A stretch of 25,734 nt of DNA. Origin: Acidobacteriaceae bacterium (lineage in GTDB: Bacteria; Acidobacteriota; Terriglobia; Terriglobales; Acidobacteriaceae). Made by a program: the position numbers and the translations under genes. The notes beneath the pieces are model-generated. The model did no database searches. It saw nothing but the letters and a program-made list of their open reading frames with translations, and was not told where the DNA came from. The DNA lies in NCBI GenBank assembly GCA_031296355.1, contig JARLFX010000030.1, positions 1 through 25,734 of the forward strand, written 5' to 3'. Position 1 is the stretch's first letter. Each line of letters starts with the position of its first letter. Shown piece by piece: positions 1 to 8,200 of this stretch.

Positions 1-567
1 GATGCCCATCGTGCTATTGAGGCAAAGATGGTAGAGACGATGGTTCTGGCCGTCGCACTTGTAGTAGGTCTGGATGTAGCGCGCGCGGTCCGCATCTCTT
101 TTTTCCAATAGTCCGCGCAGATCTTTCTCGTGCGGATGGCGAATTTTCATGCGCTCCAGCTTCTCAGTGAGCGGCGCATAGATGGCGACGTGAAGTACAT
201 GGGGATGACGGCGCAAGATGCATTGTGAGCTGCGTCCGATGATGACGCACTTGCCGGTATTCGCCGCCTGCTGGATAAAGCTGGCGGTCATTTTCTGCAT
301 GAGGTCGTAGTCAACCGGCAGTGGGGTGGTCGCGCCGAGGTCCATGGAGGGATCACCGTTGCGGAAGCCGTACATGACGCGCTCCCACCAGGCGTAGGAG
401 CGCTCGTCGGCGCTCTCTGCCCAGGAGCGATCTACTTTTTCCTGCTGGGTGGCGTGCTCGATGATCTGCTTATCGATGCACTCCCAGCCTAGCAGGTCGG
501 CTACCTTGCGCCCGATGTCTGCGCCACCGCTGCCATACTCTCTTGCAATGGTTACCACATTGAACAT
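1..567 (-). CDS. Cytidylate kinase-like family protein (3' end outside window)
   Basis: The reverse strand reads from an ATG at 567 to the window edge without a stop, giving 189 residues of a longer protein. It begins MFNVVTIAREYGSGGADIGR, a P-loop-like start in which the glycine-rich GSGGADIGRKVA takes the place of a classical Walker A; this pattern is typical of the cytidylate-kinase-like family (Cytidylate_kin2). Further in are VIIGRSSQCIL and HVLHVAIYAPL, which match the nucleotide-kinase core, then an arginine-rich lid-like stretch (EKRDADRARYIQTYY). A strong Shine-Dalgarno, AAAGGAG at 573-579, lies five bases before the ATG and fixes the start. The family is predicted to phosphorylate a nucleotide or small molecule, but its substrate is generally unknown; true CMP kinase activity is not shown. 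It lies downstream of the cellulose synthase gene on the same strand, with a 152-base gap that carries its own promoter-like -10 box. Confidence 0.82.
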   Translation of the reverse strand, partial: MFNVVTIAREYGSGGADIGRKVADLLGWECIDKQIIEHATQQEKVDRSWAESADERSYAWWERVMYGFRNGDPSMDLGATTPLPVDYDLMQKMTASFIQQAANTGKCVIIGRSSQCILRRHPHVLHVAIYAPLTEKLERMKIRHPHEKDLRGLLEKRDADRARYIQTYYKCDGQNHRLYHLCLNSTMGI

Positions 568-674
568 GCCCGCTCCTTTGGAGTCCGTAGCTTGCTTTGA
601 TGCAGCACTTCATGCAGCGAAGCGCTGGAGCCTGAAGTCCGCGACGAAAGCTATGCGGTCAGCTCACTGAAGAA

Positions 675-703
675 ATTATATCGCTGAGAGAGTGAGAGGG
701 CAG
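675..703 (-). promoter_or_regulatory. Candidate promoter for the cytidylate-kinase-like gene
   Basis: On the minus strand a perfect TATAAT occupies 680-675. Seventeen bases upstream is CTGCCC (703-698), a poor match to TTGACA. The predicted transcript start would be about 100 bases before the ATG at 567. The -10 box is seen directly; promoter function is inferred and the -35 is weak. Nothing else is recognisable in the 568-719 gap. Confidence 0.35.
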
Positions 704-719
704 TGCCGAATATCACCAA

Positions 720-3700
720 TCAAGCCGCTGGATCGACGCGCAGGCGGTTTTCCGCGAGCCATACGAGATAATCGTGAATCCAACTGGCAGTGATGAGGCC
801 GAAGAGGGTTACGAGGATGAGCAGCATCCAGAAGTGCTCTGCCATCCAGAGGCGCATGAGTGCGTAGGTGGAGATGTAGCCGACGTGGTAGGTGGCGTGG
901 GCGACATCGTAGGAGGTGAATTTGCCGTTACGCAGGAGGCTGACGGAGTGGGAGATATCGCTGGACTGTGAGCGCTCCAGGAAGACATCGGCGAATTCAT
1001 TCACAGCGTTGTCGTTGCGGAGCTCCATGAGGACGATGGAGCGACCGGCGAAGTACGGGGATTCGAGGCCTTCGATCATGAGATCGGGCGCGCCGTTGAT
1101 GTTGGTGGGTTCGTCGACGGTGCGGCGGGTCCACTTGAGCCAGGTCTTGTTCAGGGTGGCGAGATAGCTGGTCTGGTCTTTGAGGTGGACACCGTCAGCG
1201 TCCATGGTGACGGGGAGGGTTGGATCCAGCGAGGCGAAGGCGGGCTGATCGGCGGCGCCACCGAGAATAAGGTAATCCTGATCGCTGCGCATGACGGCAT
1301 CGGGGCCGACGACCTGTACGCGGAGAGCGGGATATCCGGTCTGCATGCCGCAGTGGCTCATCATGTAGAGCAGGAGGGCAATTTCGCTGGAGTTTGGCTG
1401 CGGAGGCATGACGATGGTGGTGTCTGCGAGGTCGGCTTTGCGGGTGAAGGGGAAGCCGGCGTTGGCGAAGAGCTCAAGGTTGGGCATGCGCGCCCAGTGG
1501 TGCAGGCCGCGGATGTCGAGCGAGGAGTTTTCCAAGATGGCGCCCTGCAGCTTCTGCGAGGCAGCCTGGCCGGGGTCATTGGGATGCAGCGGCACGAAAT
1601 CAAAGTTGAAGAGTAGGGTGTTGCCGAAAGGGCGCAGGACAGCGACAGGAGTGACGACGGTGCGGTGACGGTCAGTAAAATCGTTGCCCGGCGGCAGGGG
1701 GGCTTCGTTGATCAGGCCACCATTGACGAAGGCGCGAAGGGCGGAACCCTGGGCCAACGGGGTGGCGTTGTAGCGGTAGTTCAGGCGGAGATTGAGGTTC
1801 TGAGTTTCGCCGTAGTAAAGATCGGGCGGAACGCGGAAGTAAACGGGGATGGGGGCGGAGCCGTTGGACTGCATGGCCTGCTCGGAGCTGTAGCTCCAGA
1901 GCGAAGTGAGCTTGTCTGTGGTGAGCCAGCGCGGAGCGTCGTCTGGTTTGCGGGGCGCGGGCAATGCGAAGTCAGAGAGGCGGGCGGATTCGCCGAGTGA
2001 TGGACCGGGATCGCCGGGACCGGGATGGGAGATGGTCATCAAGGCGAGGCTGCGAGCGGCCAGCAGAAGCTGTGTGTCGTCGTCGCCGGCGAGAATGAGC
2101 GCGTTGCCCTGTGCGTCAGAAGGGTTGGGGCGAATGCTCAGGGAGGGGCCGCCGGCGGGGATGCCGAGCGTGGAAGCCTGGGATGCGCCCTGGTTGGTGA
2201 AGACGATGACGTTGCCTTGGGGAATCTGGCCGATGGAGACGGTGAAGTGTACGGGGCGCGTGCTGGCCTGAATGCCGAACCAGGAGGCGACGATGCCGGC
2301 GGCGCGCAGGGTCTCCGGATTGGGCGGCGCGAGAAAGACGAAGGGAATGGTGGTGGTGGTCTGCAGATCGGGATCAAAGAAGGGCAGGGGCAGCAGGCCG
2401 AGATCGGTTTTGAGCGGAACCGCATCTCCGGCGACGAGTACGCGGGATGAGGCGCCGATGACGGCAAGCACGGCGGAGTGTACGGAACCGTCAGGCTGGA
2501 GCGCGGTGCTGCCGGTGAATTCAAAAGTGATGTCGTTGTTGCGGGTCAATTGCTCCGCGGGAACAGAGAGCGCGGTGAAGCCGAATTCGCTGGGAGACTG
2601 CGCGTGCAGCGGTGGCTCGATAGTGCCGACGGGGAGGCCGTTTATAAGAACCTTGATGGAGCCGGTTTGGGCGAGGATCAGCGGGTTGAAGTGGTAGCTG
2701 ATCTCGATGGCGGCGCGGCGGGGAACGCGGTTGAGAGGCAGAACGAAACGCTGCGAGTAGAAGGAGTGAGGACCGCGCATCTCAATGCCGCGCTGCGAGC
2801 CCATCTCCTTCAAGGTAATAATGTCGTTGGCGGAGGCCGCGGTGAGCTGGGGAGCGAGGGGGTCTAGCGGCGCGGCGGTGAGCGGGGTGAAGGGCGGCAC
2901 CTGAATGGTGGACTGTGGGGCAACGGCACCGGGGATCTGCGCGCTGCCAACGCGATGCGAGAGCGCGAGCACAGAGAAGAGCAGGATGGAGGCGGCGCGG
3001 GCTTTGCGGGCGGGAAGCAGGCCACGAAGAACCTGGTGGAAGCCGGTGAAGGAGAGGCGAACGACGCGGGCGAGGCTGACCAGCGGGCGATCCGCTTCGA
3101 TGTGTTCGCGCGAGTACATCCAAGAGTCTGCGCGGGAGTAGATGGCGCGGGTGAGGGTTTCCTGATCGGCGATGGCAGGAGCGACAAACTGCAGGCGCAG
3201 CTCATCGCCCATTCTGGCGGCAACGGTCGCGGAGACCTTTGCATCGCCCGTTTGATCGGGGAAGGCGACCTGCACGGTCGCGCCGGTGGGCACATCGACT
3301 GCATGGGAAAAGTCGATGGCGGTGCCGCCGACAGAGATATCGCGGGTCACGCCGTCGAGATGCCGACCATCGGGGAAGGAGACTTTGACATCCAGTTTGG
3401 CTGGAATGCGGACCGAACTGCGACGCTGCATCTGCTCGTTGGCGACGGCACCCGCAACGCCGAGGATGACCATGTTGAAGAAGATCCATACCAGGTTGCT
3501 GAGGACCGTTCCGTAGTGGCCGGGATCGGTGAAGTGCAGGCGGTAGGGCGTCATGCAAATGCCCAGGAAGTTGAGGGCAAGCAGCCATGTGGTGGGGGCG
3601 GCAATGTGGCGATCAAAGCGGGTCTCGGTCAGGGTGCTGTCTTTGTCTGTCACATTGAAGCTGCCGAGCTTGGGATTGATGAGAGCGAGCAGCGTGGGCA

Positions 3701-5123
3701 GAAGAATGTAGGGGGCGAGTACCGTCTCGTAGATCTCATTCCAGAAGGAGTGGCGATGCTTTGCCTGCACCCGTGAGTTGGTGATGCTGGAGAGGACGAG
3801 GTGGGGCATGGCATACGCAAGAATCGCGACCCAGTAGCCGGGGATGATGGTGAGGCCGAAGACCATGTAGGCGAGCGGAGCGCAGAGAAAGATGAGGCGC
3901 GGCACGGCGTACAGGAAGTGCATCATGGCATTGAAGTAGCAGAGGCGCTGGGTAAACTTCATGCCGGTATTGAGCAGCGGGTTGTCTATGCGGAAGATCT
4001 GGATCATGCCGCGCGCCCAGCGGATGCGCTGGCCGACGTGGGCAGAGAGCGTTCCGGTGGCGAGCCCGGCGGCTTGCGGAAGGTTGATGTAGGCGGTGTT
4101 CCATCCGCGATTCTGCATGCGCAGGGAGGTATGGGCATCTTCCGTGACGGTTTCGACGGCGATGCCGCCGACCTCATCCAGCGCAGTGCGGCGGATGACG
4201 GCGCAGGAGCCGCAGAAGAAGGTGGCGTTCCAGAGGTCGTTGCCATCCTGAATGACGCCGTAGAAGAGTTCGCCCTCGTTGGGGATGGTCTTGTACTGGA
4301 GCAGGTTCCGCTCGAAGGGATCAGGCGAATAGAAGAAGTGCGGCGTCTGCAGCATCGCCAGTTTCTTATCTGCAAGAAACCAGCCGACTGTAACCTGGAG
4401 AAAACTGCGCGTCGGCACATGGTCGCAATCGAAGATGGCGACGAGTGGGGACTTCATCAATGTGAGTGCGTGATTGATGTTGCCTGCCTTGGCGTGATTA
4501 TGCTCGGTGCGGGTGATGTAGCCGATACCGGCTTCCTCGGCAAAGGCGCGAAAATCTTCACGGCTGCCGTCGTCGAGGATGTAGACGTGCAGCTTCTCAG
4601 GGGGATAGTCAATATTAATCGCAGCGAGCGCGGTGTAGCGGACGAGAGAGAGCAACTCGTTGTAGGTGGGAATGAGCACATCGACATGCGGCCAGAGAGA
4701 GACGTCTGCCGGAAGAGGATAGGGCTTGCGGCGGAGCGGAGCGCAGGTCTGCATATAGCCCAGCACCATGATGATGGTGGTGTAGGCCTCTGCGGAGACG
4801 AGGAGAAGCATCAGGACGGCATTGATGGTGAGGCGGTCGTTGGATTCATCGGTAAAGAATTGTGCGATGGTGCGGATGCGCCACCAGCCGTAGCGCATGG
4901 TGGCGGCGAGCGAGAGTAGCATGAGCGCAATGGTCACCAGCTGCGAGCGGCTGAGACGGTTGAGCAGAATGACGACGGTGATACTGATGACGCCGACGAT
5001 GAGCTGCTTTGGCCAGCTCAGGTAGATGCTGATGAACTGGAACAACAGAAACATGCCGCAGACGGTTAAAAGCAGCCGGACGGCTCGCGTCATCAGGGGC
5101 TGCGTGCTCATAAACGATTTCAC
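720..5123 (-). CDS. bcsAB: Fused cellulose synthase BcsA-BcsB (UDP-forming)
   Basis: A 1467-residue inner-membrane protein predicted to polymerise UDP-glucose into beta-1,4-glucan and pass it across the membrane. The N-terminal half is BcsA: several membrane helices, then the GT2 catalytic signatures DDGS (184-187), DCD (232-234), TED (327-329), QRIRW (365-369) and the gating-loop motif FNVTDK (489-494). A PilZ domain follows, with the c-di-GMP-binding RxxxR (568-572) and DISVGG (595-600), so activation by cyclic di-GMP is expected. At about 711-728 a signal-like hydrophobic segment ending GSAQ precedes a BcsB-type periplasmic region and a C-terminal anchor helix near 1432-1450. Fused BcsAB is known from Komagataeibacter (AcsAB). 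The start is GTG at 5123, supported by AGAAGG eight bases upstream; the ATG four codons later has no ribosome site. No bcsC, bcsZ or bcsD is found in the window; the gene appears monocistronic. Confidence 0.95.
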   Translation of the reverse strand: MKSFMSTQPLMTRAVRLLLTVCGMFLLFQFISIYLSWPKQLIVGVISITVVILLNRLSRSQLVTIALMLLSLAATMRYGWWRIRTIAQFFTDESNDRLTINAVLMLLLVSAEAYTTIIMVLGYMQTCAPLRRKPYPLPADVSLWPHVDVLIPTYNELLSLVRYTALAAINIDYPPEKLHVYILDDGSREDFRAFAEEAGIGYITRTEHNHAKAGNINHALTLMKSPLVAIFDCDHVPTRSFLQVTVGWFLADKKLAMLQTPHFFYSPDPFERNLLQYKTIPNEGELFYGVIQDGNDLWNATFFCGSCAVIRRTALDEVGGIAVETVTEDAHTSLRMQNRGWNTAYINLPQAAGLATGTLSAHVGQRIRWARGMIQIFRIDNPLLNTGMKFTQRLCYFNAMMHFLYAVPRLIFLCAPLAYMVFGLTIIPGYWVAILAYAMPHLVLSSITNSRVQAKHRHSFWNEIYETVLAPYILLPTLLALINPKLGSFNVTDKDSTLTETRFDRHIAAPTTWLLALNFLGICMTPYRLHFTDPGHYGTVLSNLVWIFFNMVILGVAGAVANEQMQRRSSVRIPAKLDVKVSFPDGRHLDGVTRDISVGGTAIDFSHAVDVPTGATVQVAFPDQTGDAKVSATVAARMGDELRLQFVAPAIADQETLTRAIYSRADSWMYSREHIEADRPLVSLARVVRLSFTGFHQVLRGLLPARKARAASILLFSVLALSHRVGSAQIPGAVAPQSTIQVPPFTPLTAAPLDPLAPQLTAASANDIITLKEMGSQRGIEMRGPHSFYSQRFVLPLNRVPRRAAIEISYHFNPLILAQTGSIKVLINGLPVGTIEPPLHAQSPSEFGFTALSVPAEQLTRNNDITFEFTGSTALQPDGSVHSAVLAVIGASSRVLVAGDAVPLKTDLGLLPLPFFDPDLQTTTTIPFVFLAPPNPETLRAAGIVASWFGIQASTRPVHFTVSIGQIPQGNVIVFTNQGASQASTLGIPAGGPSLSIRPNPSDAQGNALILAGDDDTQLLLAARSLALMTISHPGPGDPGPSLGESARLSDFALPAPRKPDDAPRWLTTDKLTSLWSYSSEQAMQSNGSAPIPVYFRVPPDLYYGETQNLNLRLNYRYNATPLAQGSALRAFVNGGLINEAPLPPGNDFTDRHRTVVTPVAVLRPFGNTLLFNFDFVPLHPNDPGQAASQKLQGAILENSSLDIRGLHHWARMPNLELFANAGFPFTRKADLADTTIVMPPQPNSSEIALLLYMMSHCGMQTGYPALRVQVVGPDAVMRSDQDYLILGGAADQPAFASLDPTLPVTMDADGVHLKDQTSYLATLNKTWLKWTRRTVDEPTNINGAPDLMIEGLESPYFAGRSIVLMELRNDNAVNEFADVFLERSQSSDISHSVSLLRNGKFTSYDVAHATYHVGYISTYALMRLWMAEHFWMLLILVTLFGLITASWIHDYLVWLAENRLRVDPAA

Positions 5124-5205
5124 AACTCTAACCTTCTATTGATTCAGCAAGATGGTCAATACACGAATGGGGCGATGATATACCCCAAAAGCGGCATATA
5201 GACAC

Positions 5206-5263
5206 AAACCAGCCCGCCAGAAGCTGCGAAGTTGGACGCAGATACTGACGGGCTGATTGGTTT
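5206..5263 (-). terminator. Stem-loop behind the large Ig-repeat gene, possible terminator
   Basis: A long imperfect hairpin lies 9 bases beyond the stop codon at 5272. The outer arms are AAACCAGCCCG (5206-5216) and CGGGCTGATTGGTTT (5249-5263), with a three-base bulge. An inner stem pairs CTGCG (5224-5228) with CGCAG (5237-5241). On the minus strand it is followed only by a short T-run (TTTGTGTC), so it may be a terminator or a barrier to 3' decay, isolating the bcsAB gene downstream. Confidence 0.5.
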
Positions 5264-5271
5264 GATGCAAT

Positions 5272-8200
5272 CTACTGGGTGATCAACGTGACGGTTGCGG
5301 TGTGAACGGTGCCACTGACGCTGGTGGCGGTGACGGTAACGGTATTGGTTCCGGAGGGTGTAACACCGCTGCCGCAGCCGGTGAGGGCCTGCATGCCGGC
5401 GATGAGAAGAACCGCGAGCGCCAGCAGCCGCAGCGCTGAACGGCGCTTGCGGAAGGCAAACGGCGCGAGCAGCAGGGTGAAGGCAAAGGCGACAGTTTCA
5501 CTACCACGGAATCCGAAGTGGGGAGCATGGTTAGCGGCGGCATTGGTGACGATGGTCAACGTGCTGGACGCGAATCCGGCAGGCGTGACCGTGGCAGGAG
5601 CGAAGACGCAGGTGGAGCTGGCAGGCAGGCCGGTGCAGGTAAAGGTGATCGGCGAAGTGAAACCGTTCACTGCCACGATGGAGATGCCGGTGCTGGCGGA
5701 CTTGATGCTGCCGCCGACAATCAACTGCGTGTTGGCGAGGGTCATGGAGAAGTCTGACTGGAGGATGGTGATGGATACGGCCGTGCTGGTGGAGGCCGGG
5801 TAGATGGTGGTCCCGGTAGCGCCAGAGTAGACCGCAGTGATGCTGTGCGTGCCCAGGGCAAGCGTGCTGGTGGTGTAGGAGGCTGCACCGGCTACTAGGG
5901 TTTGTACCGCGCCAATGATGGCGGAGCCATCGTAGAACTGTACGGTGCCTCCGGGTGTGCCCAGATTGGCAGACACGTTTGCGGTGAAGGTGACGGGGTT
6001 ACCCGTGCCAGCGGATGCCGGTGAGATGGTGACGAATGTGCTGGTGGAGACCGGAGCGACCACGAGCGAGAGCGTTCCAGTGGAAGTGGCGAAGGTGGAA
6101 TCACCCGAGTAGACGGCGGTGATAGAGTGCGTCGCCGCTGTGAGTCCGGTGGCCGTGTAGGAGGCTGTGCTGCTACTGGTTCCGGCTGTGAGGGTGATGG
6201 CGGAGCCGAGGGTGGTTGCGCCATCCTTGAACGTGACCGTGCCAGAGGGAACCGTGGTGCCGTTGCCGGGAATGGTCGCGGTGAGCGTGACCGTCTGCCC
6301 GAAGACGGGAGCGGTGGGCGACGCGGTGACGGTGGTGGTCGTGGTGGCCAGGTTGTAAGAGGTGCCGCTGAGCGAGATGGTCTGGGTTCCGGTGACGTCG
6401 GTGTCCGTCAGGACGACGGTTCCGGTGGGTGTGCCGGCGGATGTGGGCGAGAAAGTGATGTTGATGGTGCAGGTGCCGAGAGCAGCGATGGACGCGCCGC
6501 AGTTGTTGGTCTGCGAGAATCCCGCGCTGGCTACGATGCTGGTGATGGTGATCGCCGTAGTGGTGCTTGTGTTGGTCACGACGACCGGTTTGGAGGCGCT
6601 GCTGGTGCCTACCGCCTGCGAACTAAAAGTGACGGTCGAAGAGAGCGGCGGGTTGAAGGAGAGCGCGGCGGCAAGCTGCGGCACCTGCACGGTCGCTACC
6701 AGCGCATCATGATCGCTGGTGCGGTTGGGCGTGGTGGAGGTATTGCGCGCCGTCGCGTTGAAGTCGGAATCAATGTGCACGGCCTGCAGTGTGGTGCCGA
6801 TGGGCATGTTGGAGGTGACGAGGATGTGGTCCAGCGCGTCGGCCACGCCGTTCTCATTCACCGTGTAGCGGTTGGTGGAGGTGAGCGACGGAACGAGATT
6901 GGTAAGGGTGGTGGCGTAGGTGGAGGTGCTGTAAGCGACGACGGTGTTGGACGCGACCTGCGAATTGGTGAGGATGCCGAGCACATCGACATAGCCGTCA
7001 GAGAACTCGTAGGCGTTCAGATTGCCAGCGACGATGATGGGCTGGCTTGTGCCCAACGCGATGACGCTGCCGGCAAGCTGCTGTGCCTGGGCGAGACGCT
7101 TGGCGCGGACACCGGCGCCGACCGTGGAGAGGCCGCTGACGGTGTTGCTGTTGATGCCCGTGGTGGGCAGGAGCTCGGCATTGACGATGTAAATACCGTA
7201 TGCGTTGCTGGGAACGCTGCCGCGAAGGGCCTTGGCATTGATGTAGAGCGGGTTGTTATCCCAGATGGCTTTGTTGGTGTTGGTAATGGGGTCGGTGTAG
7301 CAGTACGAACCGCAACCGCCCTGGGCGAGATTGCCGCTGCCGCTGACCGTGACCTTGGAGGGCTTGGTGAGGAAGGCTTCGCCGTAGCCGTTCGGGCCGA
7401 TGGCGCCCATGGTGACGACGTAGGCAGGGTCGGTTTGCGAGGCGGCGACTGCATCGGTCGAGATCTGGCTGGAGAGTGTGGCGAGCTCGGCTGCGCTTTC
7501 GACCTGCTGCAGGGCGATCACATCCGGCGTACCAAGGGCATTACGGATGGCATTGGACGCCTTGGCAAGGCGCAGAGTGTAGCCGGCGCTGGTGACGGTG
7601 ACGGCTCCGGTGACGGTGGTCTCAGTGTCATAGAAGCGCTGCATGTTGAGCGTAGCGACGCTGAGCTGCGTGGAGGCAGCGGAGGTTGCTGTGGTGCCGG
7701 GTGAGCCGGCGGTGACGACTGGGCGCTCGGCGGTGACGGAGGAGATGAGGAGGGCAGGCTGGCCGGTGGTGTAATCGAGCACGCCGGTGGTGGGCGCCAG
7801 GATGGCGCCGGTGGTTATGTCGAGCACGGGCGTGCCGCCGAGGGCGGAGCTATCCACGAGCAGGAGATTGGTGGGCGCGGTCCAGCGCGTCCAACTGGCA
7901 GGCGAGCCGGCGGTGGGTGCAGCGTCGCGAGAATCCGCGCCGATTGCGCGGAAGGGACGGGCGGCGCCGGTGAGGACAGCATAGAACTGGCCGGTGGTGG
8001 TGTAGGTTGCAGCGGTTTCAGTGAGGGTTCCGCCGGTGCCGGAGGTGGCGGTGAGCGAGGGCGCGGTGACGCGCATGGATTGATACTGCAGGAGCTGGGT
8101 GGCGCTGCCGGTGGGGCTCAGGTTGGTGGAGGTGAGGGTGATGGCAGTGGGCAGCGTCTGACCGGTGAGAAGGATGTTGTAGCCGGTGGGGCTGTCGAGT

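Noticed and set aside
449..670. 73-codon plus-strand open frame near the left edge
   Set aside because: It overlaps the start of the cytidylate-kinase-like gene, which has a strong ribosome site and family motifs.
2955..3776. 273-codon plus-strand open frame opposite the PilZ/BcsB junction
   Set aside because: Shadow of bcsAB; composition typical of antisense frames.
3801..4919. 372-codon plus-strand open frame opposite the BcsA catalytic region
   Set aside because: The minus strand here encodes all cellulose synthase catalytic motifs; the plus frame has no family resemblance.
5124..5205. Possible cyclic di-GMP riboswitch in the bcsAB leader
   Set aside because: The leader is short and lacks the conserved GEMM sequence blocks; control by c-di-GMP is better explained by the PilZ domain.
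5370..5382. Lipobox-like LTGC read as the start of a separate lipoprotein
   Set aside because: It is in frame within the large protein, about 33 residues from its end, leaving no room for a mature lipoprotein; treated as a C-terminal feature instead.
6127..7704. 525-codon open frame on the plus strand opposite the Ig-repeat / nuclease-like gene
   Set aside because: It is rich in Gly, Arg, Asp and Val without any motif, and mirrors the codon bias of a real high-GC gene on the other strand.
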